A program made the translations under genes and the position numbers. From the NCBI RefSeq assembly GCF_000430005.1, contig NZ_AUCY01000038.1:1-33931 (forward strand): a DNA stretch of 33,931 nt, read 5' to 3'. The first letter of the stretch is position 1. Each line of letters begins with the position of its first letter. This document shows, one piece after another, positions 1 through 8,358 of the stretch. Source of the stretch: Desulfovibrio cuneatus DSM 11391 (GTDB lineage Bacteria; Desulfobacterota; Desulfovibrionia; Desulfovibrionales; Desulfovibrionaceae). The notes beneath the pieces were generated by a model that was given only the letters and a program-made list of their open reading frames with translations, ran no database searches and was not told where the DNA came from.

Positions 1-615
1 CCTAAGCACCGTCATCCCTGCAAAGGCAGGGATCCAGTATTTTTTGGGTGATAGTATTTTCTTGCGGCGCAAGCGCCACACCATTCCTCTTTTCTCTTTA
101 TTCTTCCGCTCCGCTTGGGTTAGGGAGCCCTCGCCCGGCCCCCTAACAACCCCAGGCGCTTGGGGCTCTGCCCCAAGACCCCGTTTAGCTCCCGGCCTGC
201 GCTCAGTAGATTTGTTCCGCTCACTCGAAGACTCGTACGCTGCACAAATATATTCGCGCGGAGAGGACACCCTGCCAGAAATGAGTAATGGCGCTTATCG
301 GTTGCCTGCCGGAATAATCTGTTGTGCCACAGAAGGTAATCGCCACATAATCAGGCAGCGGCAACTAAACTACCGCTCTCCGTGTGAGTGGGCGGGCGCA
401 GCAAAGCGCGCGGGGGCTGGGGGGGCTATGAGTAGGCTCGGTTGAGTCGGGAAGTGGGAACGCGCAAGCTGTGCCACAAAAGATAATTCCCACACAGATG
501 GAAAGTGGCGACAAAGCAAGCACATTCTGCATGAGTGGGCGGGCGCAGCAAAGCGCACGTGGGGTGGGGGGATACTCAAAGAATTACCTGTAAGGTGCGG
601 CGAAGACGCCGCGAT
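1..615 (+). repeat. Left arm of long inverted repeat flanking the Rhs cassette
   Basis: This stretch is an imperfect inverted copy of 3733-4198. Matching blocks include the REP-like CATCCCTGC...GGATCCAGTATT near 10-41, the segment GGCGCAAGCGCCACACCATT at about 65-84, the block around GTAGATTTGTTCCGCTCACT near 206-225, and AGTGGGCGGGCGCAGCAAAG near 388 and again near 535. The arm carries an internal partial duplication (about 380-410 and 535-565) that the right arm lacks. It may extend beyond the left edge of the window. Short ORFs inside it follow the repeat and are not credible genes. From 616 to 712 I see only the leader of the next gene. Confidence 0.8.
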
Positions 616-712
616 AGCCCAATTCCTTACCCATTGCCACTGCCCTGGCCTTCATGTAGTATCAAGTATACGTTTACTCATTGCCCTGCACCGCTTACAC
701 TCCGGGGGCCGT

Positions 713-1507
713 ATGCACCGCATATTGTTCTATCTGTTCATGTTTTCTGGTATGTTTCCTTGCAATCTCCCAGTATCGGTTGCTAGTTCCGCGACAAAAC
801 ATAACGCAAATAGCACCCAAAGCACTGCCCCTGTGCCCCCGGCACCGGGGGACATCGTGGCAGAGTTTGTAGGGTGTTATTCTGGGGGACTAGGTGAGCC
901 TAGTTGTGTTTATGCAGAACCTGATGGTAATACCTTTTCCGTCCTTGTATGTGCAAGTTTCTTAGTAAAAGAAATATGTGAAGAAATGGGTGCATTCTAT
1001 GCCACTTTTGATCCCTATGATGCCAACTTACGAGAACTAAATCTTGGTCGGCAGTTTATCATTACACCTGAAAAAACGATAGAAAAAGAGAAAAATGGCA
1101 TTCCTCGCATTGACTGGATACGCCCAAGCGCTATTCGTCTTGACACTCGGCCTGGTGTGCCCCGCAACACACAGGTTTTACCCTACCAAACCCTGGAGGG
1201 CACGGTGGAGTGCGTGGAAAATCCTAATTTTCAAATGTATTTTACGAATAGCAAGCATCAACGGTATAGTTTGCACCGTAAAATGTTTTATGGCACAAAT
1301 GGCGACTTTATGGCAACGTTTTGCCCTGATGTACCTGGATACCGAGAAGATGGTCGTCCAGGCCCATATCGTTTACAGGGTGATATTGTCTATAATGAAG
1401 ATGAATCAGGAATCCCGAGGTTTGAAGTGGTGCGGCCAGCCTGGAAAAAAAATAAAAAAGGCCAGTGGCGAAAAGTGCGACTTCCTTGGCCCTATGACAA
1501 AGAATAA
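713..1507 (+). CDS. Secreted two-repeat protein, candidate periplasmic immunity partner of the adjacent Rhs tip
   Basis: I do not recognise a named family for this 264-residue protein. The N-terminus (MHRILFYLFMF, then a stretch to VASSA near residue 27) reads as a Sec signal peptide, so the product probably sits in the periplasm. The mature part contains two copies of one domain, at about residues 45-145 and 165-255. Each has a GxFxATF segment (GAFYATFDPYD and GDFMATFCPDV) and ends alike (NGIPRIDWIRPS and SGIPRFEVVRPA). The gene converges on the Rhs gene, with 66 bases between their stops, and both lie inside the same inverted repeats. A periplasmic location would suit an immunity protein against a cell-wall-cleaving tip, but that role is inferred from context only. 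The ribosome binding site is a weak G-rich run before ATG 713. Alternative: an unrelated exported protein. Confidence 0.7.
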   Translation: MHRILFYLFMFSGMFPCNLPVSVASSATKHNANSTQSTAPVPPAPGDIVAEFVGCYSGGLGEPSCVYAEPDGNTFSVLVCASFLVKEICEEMGAFYATFDPYDANLRELNLGRQFIITPEKTIEKEKNGIPRIDWIRPSAIRLDTRPGVPRNTQVLPYQTLEGTVECVENPNFQMYFTNSKHQRYSLHRKMFYGTNGDFMATFCPDVPGYREDGRPGPYRLQGDIVYNEDESGIPRFEVVRPAWKKNKKGQWRKVRLPWPYDKE

Positions 1508-1573
1508 TTCCTGCCAGTAATTGTAAGGAATACGGCTGCTGGCAGGAATTGTTTTTCATTTATCTAATTACAT

Positions 1574-3541
1574 TTATTTTTCGTGACTCTTAAGCACATA
1601 ATGAGCTTTATCAATGAACGTATTGACAAATTCTTGTAGCTTCACTTCAGCATGCTGTTTTGTGGCATATTCCCCATTCTTTTTGAAATAAGTAGGGTTG
1701 CCACTTATTGCCCCTTCAGATAATGTACCTTTCACCGTTTTATCAGGCGAAAGATTATTAAATGCGGCACTTCCATTTGGTCCCATTAAATATCCTTTGT
1801 ATAACTCCAGGGCAATTTTTTCTGAATCTGCCGTGGGTTCTATTCCCTTTTTTTTCAGCAACAGTTTCGCGTACATGGGGCCATCATACAAAGAGGAATC
1901 TCCATATCGTTTGATGATTTCAGCCCTTTTTGCCTTTTCGGCATCAGTTTCTGGTGCGACAGCCTCACGCGCGTCCTTACCCACCTGAAACATTCCTTGA
2001 AAACCTTTAACAGATTCACTTGTTGTTTCAGTGTCAAGCTTATTTTCTAAAATTGCTATTCCCACCAGTATCTCCAGCGGAATACCTGTAATTTTTGCCA
2101 TGTCTTCCAGCACAGGTTGTACGGCAGGAAATTTTTTCGCAAAGATATCTGCATCCCTTTTATGTTTGCTGTACTCTGCATCTGTCATGTTCAGTCTGTG
2201 CTGTCGCAAAACTTCGGGTAGTTGTTCCACCCCTTTCCCATCAATGGTCTTTGGTATTTCCCCTACTGTGCTTTCTCCATGTGGGGCACCAAAGGGGTGC
2301 GAAATACCTTTATGTGAAGCGCCACCAGAGCTTGCCTCGGCCTTTGTAAAGCGCAACCCCTGCGGGTCAACACAACTCACGGGGTCGTCCACGCAGTAGT
2401 CATACAAATCGGCATCGCCACGCAGGTCGCGGGCAGGGTCTTGGGCGGTGAAGCGTCCGGTTTGCGGGTCGTAGTCGCGGTAGCCGAAGCGCACGAAGCC
2501 TGTATGTTCATCCACCAGCCCGCCCGCAAAGCCTAGGGGGAAGGACAATTCCGGGAAGGAGTCACGCAGGACGTTGCCAAAGCTGTCGTAGGTGATTTCC
2601 TTCACCATGCGGCCGTCTTCCGTGCTCAAGATGCGGATGCTGCCCACCTGGTCAGCCCCGATGTGCAGGAACAGGGTGTCTGTAGCCCCTTGTGCTTGGA
2701 ACATGGGGGAATACTGATCCAGATTGCCGCGTTGAAAGCGTTCACGTATGAATGCCGCCCCGGTACCGCTGATATGCACCCCGGCGGGCACACGGTTTCC
2801 CTTGTACTGGAACGTGTAGCGGGTGTCCTGCATCACGTCGTAGTATTCGTACAGTTGCAGCGGGCTGTGCCAGCGATATTCCCCCATAAGCCGCCCCGCC
2901 AAAAGAATGCGCTCCGGCAGCAGGCTTTGCCCATATTCATAGCGCACCTCAAACCCGGGAGGCAGGGTGACGCTGTCCAGCCGAGTGTCGTCGCCGTAGC
3001 TGAAATAGGTGTTTTTGCCGTTTTCCTGCCTGCCGCGCAGAGTGCCGGATGCGGTGTAGTAAAAGCGAGTAGCGTTCACCTCTACCAGTTGCCCTTCGTC
3101 ATTGTAGGTGAACCGCCGCTGCCCGCCCCGGTGGCGCAAGGCATCGGGCACGCGGTCGGCAATGCGCTGGCCCTGGGCGTTGTATGTGTATTCTTCGGTT
3201 ACCGCGCCGTTGCAGCGTACCGTGGCAAGGTGCCCAGCAACGTCATAGGTATACTCCCAGTGGGTACTTTCATTGGGGGTGTGTTCTTCCTTGGATTCTA
3301 TTTTGCCATGCTGGTTGGTGAGGCAGCGCATGCGGAAGACATTGGCACCAGAACCCGAGGGAGCACTGCCAGCCTGTGGTGAACCAAGCAATGACTGGCG
3401 CGGAGCAGTGGCTTGCCAACCTTCCGCCTGCGAGGTCATGGGGCGGGATGCCCCGGAAAGAAGCGTGCCGGAACTGCTGGCATTGCCTTTGTTACCAAAC
3501 ACGATTTCACGCAAAAAATCCTCGGTACTCATGGGGTGCAT
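1574..3541 (-). CDS. Short Rhs/YD-repeat protein with a lytic-transglycosylase-like C-terminal tip
   Basis: The 655-residue product has YD-type repeats from about residue 96 (YTYDVAGHLATVRCNG, EEYTYNAQGQRIADR). It carries the conserved Rhs core end at about 335-395 (GFAGGLVDEHTGFVRFGYRD, GRFTAQDP, DLYDYCVDDPVSCVDPQG), followed by a variable tip of about 260 residues. In the tip, ITGIPLEILVGIAILENKLD near 490-503 followed by GFQGMFQV near 515-520 resembles the catalytic Glu and GLMQ-type region of SLT transglycosylases. YLMGPNGSAAFN further on also fits that fold. The likely role is a polymorphic toxin delivered to a rival's periplasm. It is far shorter than full Rhs proteins (usually over 1200 residues) and has no visible PAAR, VgrG-like or signal sequence, so it may be an orphan Rhs end. 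The start at 3541 is chosen because AGGAGG lies 6 bases upstream; an upstream in-frame ATG at 3607 lacks this. Confidence 0.85.
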   Translation of the reverse strand: MHPMSTEDFLREIVFGNKGNASSSGTLLSGASRPMTSQAEGWQATAPRQSLLGSPQAGSAPSGSGANVFRMRCLTNQHGKIESKEEHTPNESTHWEYTYDVAGHLATVRCNGAVTEEYTYNAQGQRIADRVPDALRHRGGQRRFTYNDEGQLVEVNATRFYYTASGTLRGRQENGKNTYFSYGDDTRLDSVTLPPGFEVRYEYGQSLLPERILLAGRLMGEYRWHSPLQLYEYYDVMQDTRYTFQYKGNRVPAGVHISGTGAAFIRERFQRGNLDQYSPMFQAQGATDTLFLHIGADQVGSIRILSTEDGRMVKEITYDSFGNVLRDSFPELSFPLGFAGGLVDEHTGFVRFGYRDYDPQTGRFTAQDPARDLRGDADLYDYCVDDPVSCVDPQGLRFTKAEASSGGASHKGISHPFGAPHGESTVGEIPKTIDGKGVEQLPEVLRQHRLNMTDAEYSKHKRDADIFAKKFPAVQPVLEDMAKITGIPLEILVGIAILENKLDTETTSESVKGFQGMFQVGKDAREAVAPETDAEKAKRAEIIKRYGDSSLYDGPMYAKLLLKKKGIEPTADSEKIALELYKGYLMGPNGSAAFNNLSPDKTVKGTLSEGAISGNPTYFKKNGEYATKQHAEVKLQEFVNTFIDKAHYVLKSHEK

Positions 3542-3732
3542 GTGCTGCCTCCTGCCATAGGGTAAACACAATTGCGCCGCCCATTCACAACGAATATGCG
3601 GCAGCAATTTTCCCCATAGCAGAAGAAGATACGTATAGTAAGGCTTGGTTGTAGGCTTAGGACATGCGGGAGAGGGGTGAGTGGCATAGCTAAGAAGCTA
3701 CGCGCTATCATTCACTCATAGTAAAAAATATC

Positions 3733-4198
3733 GCGGCGTCTTCGCCGCACCTTACAGATAATTCTTCGTGTCACCCCCAGCCCACGCGCGCTTTGCTGCG
3801 CCCGCCCACTCACACGAAGTGTGGTAGTTTAGTTGCCGCGTCCTTACTACGTGCCGCTTATCTTTTGTGGCACAGCGTATTCTTGCAGCAAGCAACCGAT
3901 AAGCGCCCCTTACTCATGCCCTGCACGGTGTACTTTCCGCGCGAATATATTTGTGCAGCGTACGAGTCTTCGAGTGAGCGGAACAAATCTACTGAGCGCG
4001 GGCCACAGGCTTAGCGGGTCACGGGGTGCAACCCCGTGGGTGTGGGGTTGTTAGGGGGCCGCACAAGGGCCCCCTGACCCTAGCGGAGCGGAAGAATAAA
4101 GAGAAAAGAGGAATGGTGTGGCGCTTGCGCCGCAAGAAATTAGCCTAACCCCCTAAGAATACTGGATCCCCGCTTGCGCGGGGATGACAGTGCTTAGG
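3733..4198 (-). repeat. Right arm of long inverted repeat flanking the Rhs cassette
   Basis: Read on the minus strand this repeats 1-615 in the same order: REP-like GGATCC unit, CGCAAGCGCCACACCATTCC, the GTAGATTTGTTCCGCTCACT block, the GCAGCAAAGCGCGC block, then TGTAAGGTGCGGCGAAGACG. I judge identity by eye at roughly 80-90 percent, with runs of 40 or more identical bases. The gap 3542-4350 between the Rhs gene and nadE holds only this arm and a further REP-like copy at about 4243-4290. Confidence 0.8.
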
Positions 4199-4242
4199 CC
4201 ATGGCTGCGGTACGCCGCACAAAACTACGCGCTATCTCATTG

Positions 4243-4330
4243 AAAATACTGGATCCCAGCCTGCGCGGGGATGACGGTGCTTGGGCCATGGTGGCGGCAC
4301 GCCGCACTACCTCCTGCACCACCACCTCTT
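4243..4330 (-). repeat. REP-like repeat, family C
   Basis: AATACTGGATCCCAGC followed by TGCGCGGGGATGACGGTGCT and a CACGCCGCAC segment repeats the unit seen at 4155-4230 and, with changes, at 12762-12838. The core can pair as a short hairpin across the GGATCC region. It lies just downstream of the nadE stop. Confidence 0.65.
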
Positions 4331-4350
4331 CCACAAACTCCTTACCCCAC

Positions 4351-5994
4351 CTATTTACACATCGCCCTCATGGCCAGCGGCAACTGCTGTTCTGGCCCAA
4401 AGGGCTGTGCAGAAACATGCAACGCCGGGGGCGTTTGCCTGCGTTTAAACTCCGAGCCATCCATTAGCCTTCGCACCTCGTTCACCACGGCACTGTCAAA
4501 CCCTGCTGCCACCACCTCGGCCCGGCTTTTTCCTTCTTCCACCAGCAAATACAGCACCTTGTCCAGCACCTCGTAGGGCGGCAAGGAATCGCTATCTTTC
4601 TGGTCTGGTCGCAGTTCTGCGGAAGGCGCTTTTTGCAGAATAACTGAAGGAATCACCTCTTTCCCGTTGCGGGCATTGAGCCAGCGGGCCAAAGCGTAGG
4701 TTTCCGTTTTATACACATCGGCTATTACCCCCAAGCCGCCGCAGCTATCGCCATACAGGGTGCTATACCCCACAGCCGATTCTGACTTGTTGGAGGTGTT
4801 CAGCAGCATGGCCCCAAACTGATTGGCGTAGGCCATAAGCAACATGCCGCGTATTCTGGCCTGAATATTTTCTCCGGCAAGGCCAGTCAGCCCTGGGGGA
4901 AAGGCCGCTTCCATGGTGTGCCGCGCAGCATCCAGCACAGGTTCAATAGGTACGGTGTGGGTGGCAATGCCCACATTGGCTGCCAGTTCCAGGCTGTGGT
5001 CTATGCTGCCCTGGCTGGAATAGGGGGAGGGCAGCAACAGCCCCATAACGTTTTCCGGCCCCAGCGCTTCTGCCGCAATAGCCGCCACAAGGGCGGAATC
5101 CATACCGCCGGAAAGCCCCAGCACCACACGGGTAAGGCCACATTTACGCACAAAGTCGCGGGTGCCCGTTACAAGGGCTTGCCACAGGGCTTCTTCCCTG
5201 CCGGCCAGAACAGCCGCTTCGCCTTGCAGCGGGGTGGCTTCGCCCTTTGCCTGCACAACGGCTTCCTGAAACAGCGGGGCCAGGGCCAGCAGTTGCCCCT
5301 TGGCATTGCAGGCAAAACTGCCGCCGTAAAACACGTTGCTGTCTGTGCCGCCTGCAAGGTTTGCCAGAAACACCGAAGTGCCGTGGCGCTGGGCCATGCT
5401 GGCGGCGTTCTTCATGACCTTTTCACGCCGGAAATGCCTGTATGGCAAGGCCCCCAAAATACAAATGCCTGCCACACGATGGTGTTGCAGGCAGTCGCAC
5501 AAAAGCGATTCTTCCTCAGGAAACGATTCAAGCAGGGAAGCTTCCCCCAGCAACACGGCAAAGCGGTGCCCCCCAACCCGGACCAAGCCGCAGGGTTCCC
5601 CTGGCACCAGAATACGGCTGGCCTGCTCCCCTGCCCCATGCGGGGTAAAACACTGGCGGGCCACCACAGTGTACGTGCCATTTTCCACCAGCACGGCTGC
5701 GTGCTGGCGTTCTGCTGCTGCGCCATGGGCCGCAATGGCTACCCCCAGCAACACCGGGGGCAGGCCCTTGGCGGCATGGGCTTTGGCAAAAGCGGGCAGC
5801 GCTTCCTGGTTGGCCTGGGCAAACACATTGCGCTGCAACAAGTTCCCCGCACCACCTCCGCACAGGGCCCAGCCTGGGGCCACACACAAGGCCGCCCCCT
5901 GGGCCGCGGCTTTGGCCACCTGGGCCAGCAACGTGGCACTGTTACCTGCAAAATCCCCCAGCATGGGGTTGTGCTGCACAATGCCTATGTTCAT
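4351..5994 (-). CDS. nadE: NAD+ synthetase, glutamine-dependent type, with a degenerate glutaminase domain
   Basis: This 547-residue enzyme makes NAD+ from deamido-NAD+ and ATP. The C-terminal synthetase half is well conserved: the ATP pyrophosphatase loop LGLSGGMDSALVAAIAAEAL, LLPSPYSSQGS, NTSNKSE and GDSCGGLGVIADVYKTE. The N-terminal nitrilase half (about 1-250) is recognisable (MNIGIVQHNPMLGDFAGN), but all three catalytic positions look lost. The usual PE before the GYPPEDL region is P40-G41, the lysine before LPNYGVF aligns with R113, and the nucleophile of ICED aligns with G150 in VLLGEASLL. The enzyme may therefore use free ammonia rather than glutamine. The start at 5994 overlaps the dapB stop as ATGA, which implies translational coupling. 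An in-frame upstream ATG at 6048 lies within dapB and is not favoured. Confidence 0.92.
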   Translation of the reverse strand: MNIGIVQHNPMLGDFAGNSATLLAQVAKAAAQGAALCVAPGWALCGGGAGNLLQRNVFAQANQEALPAFAKAHAAKGLPPVLLGVAIAAHGAAAERQHAAVLVENGTYTVVARQCFTPHGAGEQASRILVPGEPCGLVRVGGHRFAVLLGEASLLESFPEEESLLCDCLQHHRVAGICILGALPYRHFRREKVMKNAASMAQRHGTSVFLANLAGGTDSNVFYGGSFACNAKGQLLALAPLFQEAVVQAKGEATPLQGEAAVLAGREEALWQALVTGTRDFVRKCGLTRVVLGLSGGMDSALVAAIAAEALGPENVMGLLLPSPYSSQGSIDHSLELAANVGIATHTVPIEPVLDAARHTMEAAFPPGLTGLAGENIQARIRGMLLMAYANQFGAMLLNTSNKSESAVGYSTLYGDSCGGLGVIADVYKTETYALARWLNARNGKEVIPSVILQKAPSAELRPDQKDSDSLPPYEVLDKVLYLLVEEGKSRAEVVAAGFDSAVVNEVRRLMDGSEFKRRQTPPALHVSAQPFGPEQQLPLAMRAMCK

Positions 5995-6773
5995 TGCAAA
6001 ACATCCTGCATGGAATACAGCTTGCCCGCAGGTTGTTGCTGCAACCACAGGGCTGCACGCAAGGCACCACCAACAAAATTCTCCCGCGAATGGGCCTGGT
6101 GGGTCACTTCAACGCGTTCCCCCGGCCCCATAAAGTACAGGGTATGCACCCCCACCACATCGCCGCCGCGCAATGTTTGAATGCCAATTTCCCTTTTTGG
6201 ACGCTCCCCAATAATGCCCTCACGGTGGTAGCAGGCGGTTTCCGCCAGGGGCCAGTCACGCGCTTCGGCCACACATTCCGCAAGGTGCAGGGCAGTGCCG
6301 CTGGGGGCATCTTTTTTGCGGTTGTGGTGAATTTCCATAAGCTCCATATCGTAATCCGGGCCAAGCAAGCGCACCAGCTCTGGCAACACCTTGAGCAGGG
6401 CATTTATCCCCAGGCTCATGTTGGGCGACCAAAAAATAGGCGTTTTCTGGGCCAACACTTCCAGGGTGGCGCGTTCTTCTTTTGTCAGCCCGGTGGTGCC
6501 AATAATGTGCCGTGCCCCGGCAGCCACGGCAGCATGGGCCGTGTGCAGGCTGCTGGCAGGGGAAGTAAAATCAATAATGGTGGCCCCCGGCACGCTGGCC
6601 AGCACTTGCTGTACCTGGCTGGATGCAGGGCAGCCAAGGGTTTTGGCTTCTTCCAGTTTTTCTTCGCGATCCACTACCCCGGCAAGGGTAAATGCGGGGT
6701 TTTCCCGCACGGCACGCACAAGCATGGAACCCATTCTGCCCATTGCCCCCATAATAATTACTGGAACTGCCAT
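5991..6773 (-). CDS. dapB: 4-hydroxy-tetrahydrodipicolinate reductase
   Basis: DapB reduces 4-hydroxy-tetrahydrodipicolinate with NAD(P)H in the lysine and diaminopimelate pathway, so it feeds peptidoglycan synthesis. The 260-residue length is typical. Visible motifs are the nucleotide-binding IIMGAMGRMGS at 6-16 and the substrate signature EIHHNRKKDAPSGTA near 150-163. The first ATG follows GGGAGG at good spacing. It is the first gene of a two-gene unit with nadE, and a family B repeat lies upstream in the same orientation, so that element could be part of its leader RNA. Confidence 0.97.
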   Translation of the reverse strand: MAVPVIIMGAMGRMGSMLVRAVRENPAFTLAGVVDREEKLEEAKTLGCPASSQVQQVLASVPGATIIDFTSPASSLHTAHAAVAAGARHIIGTTGLTKEERATLEVLAQKTPIFWSPNMSLGINALLKVLPELVRLLGPDYDMELMEIHHNRKKDAPSGTALHLAECVAEARDWPLAETACYHREGIIGERPKREIGIQTLRGGDVVGVHTLYFMGPGERVEVTHQAHSRENFVGGALRAALWLQQQPAGKLYSMQDVLQ

Positions 6774-6883
6774 AACAACCTCCCAAAACGGTTATAATAC
6801 TCAATGCGGTTACTGTAGAAAAAAATAGCTGGAATTACCAGCCCAAGCCGTGGGTATTCTTTTTAGGAATTTTTGACTGGGGG

Positions 6884-7007
6884 ACGCTGTCCCCCAAGCC
6901 CCCTGCAAGGGACGTGACGCCCCTTGACCCCCATTAGCGTTCAGCTTTTCGCATAGCGAAAAACTGAACGTAAAGGTGGGGTTCCAAGGGCATCATGCCC
7001 TTTAACG
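6884..7007 (-). repeat. Multi-hairpin repeat, family B copy 1
   Basis: On the minus strand this reads AAGGGCATGATGCCCTT, then a central hairpin GTTCAGTTTTTCGC-TAT-GCGAAAAGCTGAAC, then GGGGGTCAAGGGG..., then GGGGGACAGCGTCCCCC. The order matches copies at 14214-14377 and 28054-28219, but the central stem has a different sequence with pairing kept. The first GGGGAGGC hairpin is missing here. The rest of 6774-7167 holds the dapB leader and an AT-rich stretch with no gene I can support. Confidence 0.75.
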
Positions 7008-7167
7008 TACTGTTCAATAAAATTCCAGATTGTGCAATTTTTTTGCTGTCAATGGTTTTATGGCTACTTTTGTCCAAAATTGAACCGCAAAAAGCGTTGC
7101 AACCCTAAGCTATGTTGAGTGTCTTTTTGAGTACGCAATATGCACATACTCAATGAGAGGGGGGGCA

Positions 7168-7515
7168 ATGTTTACTGCAAAGCAAGAGCAGAGCAAGCGT
7201 TTTGAGTTTACGGTACGTTTTCTTGAAACCGTCAAGGTCACGGACAAGGAAGAACGCTACACCGATGCTAAAACGCCATGGCTTACTTTAGCGGTGAAGC
7301 CTTCCAAGCGCAAGAAGGAAGGTACAAAGCTCTGGCGTTTTCGGTACATGGTAGATGGTGAAGCGCAGATGATTTCCTTGGGTGTTTATCCTACCGTGTC
7401 CTTAAAGAATGCCAGAGGCAAAGCCCATAACGTGCGCAAGATGCTGGACAAGGGACTTGACCCTTCCCAAAAGCGGCGACTGCCTGCCATTACCGCCCTG
7501 GAGCAGGCTGCATAG
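7168..7515 (+). pseudogene. Truncated tyrosine-recombinase integrase, N-terminal arm-binding domain only
   Basis: The 115 residues match the DUF4102 N-terminal domain of P4-type integrases: YTDAKTPWLTLAVKPS, then LWRFRYMVDGEAQMISLGVY, then PTVSLKNARGKAHNVRKML and DKGLDP. The core-binding and catalytic domains, which should follow for about 280 more residues with R-H-R-Y, are absent. I place the start at 7168 because the G-rich run between 7153 and 7168 fits a ribosome binding site; ATG 7153 is the alternative. It is most likely a relic of the element that brought in the island to its right. Confidence 0.8.
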
Positions 7516-7655
7516 TGTATTCTTTTCATGCAGGCCTGACTTTACAATTCTTACCTCTCTACTACCACGCTTATTATTCCTTGGAAGGTATGCGCCATTG
7601 TGCACCATGCCTTCCTCTTTTTCTGTGCCCTTAGTCCTGAAAGGCATCATCTGCC

Positions 7656-7787
7656 ATGTCTAAAGTTCTGTCCTTCCCCCTTGTGATTCTTGGGGGTTGG
7701 GGCTGCGTATTCGCCCTGATGGGTTCAACGGGAAAGAAACGGGCAGAATGGCAGAGCAAATTTTGGCACAACGTTACCTGCAAATAG
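7656..7787 (+). CDS. Possible small hydrophobic protein
   Basis: This 43-residue frame begins MSKVLSFPLVILGGWGCVFALM, a single likely membrane segment, followed by a polar tail (GKKRAEWQSKFW). I do not recognise it. The only ribosome-binding-like sequence, AAAGG, is rather far upstream, so it may not be translated. It lies in the 7516-7858 gap between the integrase fragment and the regulator, which otherwise holds the AT-rich promoter region of the regulator. Confidence 0.3.
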   Translation: MSKVLSFPLVILGGWGCVFALMGSTGKKRAEWQSKFWHNVTCK

Positions 7788-7798
7788 AATTACATATT

Positions 7799-7827
7799 TT
7801 GACGTATTCAAAATGAGTATTTTTTAT
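7799..7827 (+). promoter_or_regulatory. Candidate sigma-70 promoter for the regulator cassette
   Basis: TTGACG at 7799-7804 and TTTTAT at 7822-7827 are 17 bases apart in a markedly AT-rich stretch. The site lies about 30 bases upstream of the regulator start, which itself has AGGAG 7 bases before its ATG. Confidence 0.45.
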
Positions 7828-7858
7828 TTATTATCAATTTAAACCGCAGGAGATATTT

Positions 7859-8309
7859 ATGACACATGCGCCCATGACCAAACGAGAGCGAGATATTCTA
7901 CGATATTTGGCTCAAGGTTTTTCCGATAAAAGTAATAGGGCAGTATTTGTACATAAGTCCCCATACTGTCAGTCGGCATATCCGTAATATATGCAAAAAA
8001 TGCAGCGCAGCAAACAGTGTGCATTTGATTTCTCTGTTTGCCGGAGTTTCTTGTCTTGCGCCATATCCTGGCCTTACCCGCAGAGAAAATCAAATTGTTT
8101 CCTTCTTGGCGCGTGGAATAATCCCGCACGCTATTGCCGAGGCAACAGGTATTTGTATTTCAACTGTGTATAAGCATCGTGAAAATATTCTGCTTAAACT
8201 CGAAGCGCACAGCACTCGTGAAGTGGTGGCATTGTTATATCAAGCCCAGAAACAGCAAGAGCAGAAAGCAAAAACGCATTATACAATCAAAATATCAAGT
8301 TACAGGTAG
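7859..8309 (+). pseudogene. Double LuxR-type HTH regulator with a frameshift
   Basis: The intact form would be about 150 residues with two GerE/LuxR-type HTH domains and no sensor domain. The first runs MTKRERDILRYLAQGFSDK | VIGQYLYISPHTVSRHIRNI; the second is LTRRENQIVSFLARG, then ISTVYKHRENILLKLEAHST. The reading frame changes between GFSDK and VIGQY, at the AAAA run 7928-7931. Read straight through, the ATG frame stops about 40 residues in, while the rest continues in the other frame to 8309 (a TTG at 7947 could start it). One extra A explains this. It could be a true mutation, slippage-controlled expression or a sequencing error. Its place directly upstream suggests it once regulated the DUF2589 cassette. 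Confidence 0.8.
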
Positions 8310-8358
8310 CCGTGTGCCCATGTTCATACTCATATAACAGCATAACTTCAAGGAACCC

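Noticed and set aside
44-445. Frame of 133 residues in the left inverted repeat
   Set aside because: It translates repeat sequence, and the right arm does not preserve the frame.
2663-3382. Plus-strand frame of 239 residues opposite the Rhs gene
   Set aside because: Antisense to recognisable YD repeats; no ribosome binding site or motif.
4918-6180. Long plus-strand frame of 420 residues opposite nadE and dapB
   Set aside because: It is antisense to two clear enzymes, has a His/Gln/Gly-rich composition and no family motif.
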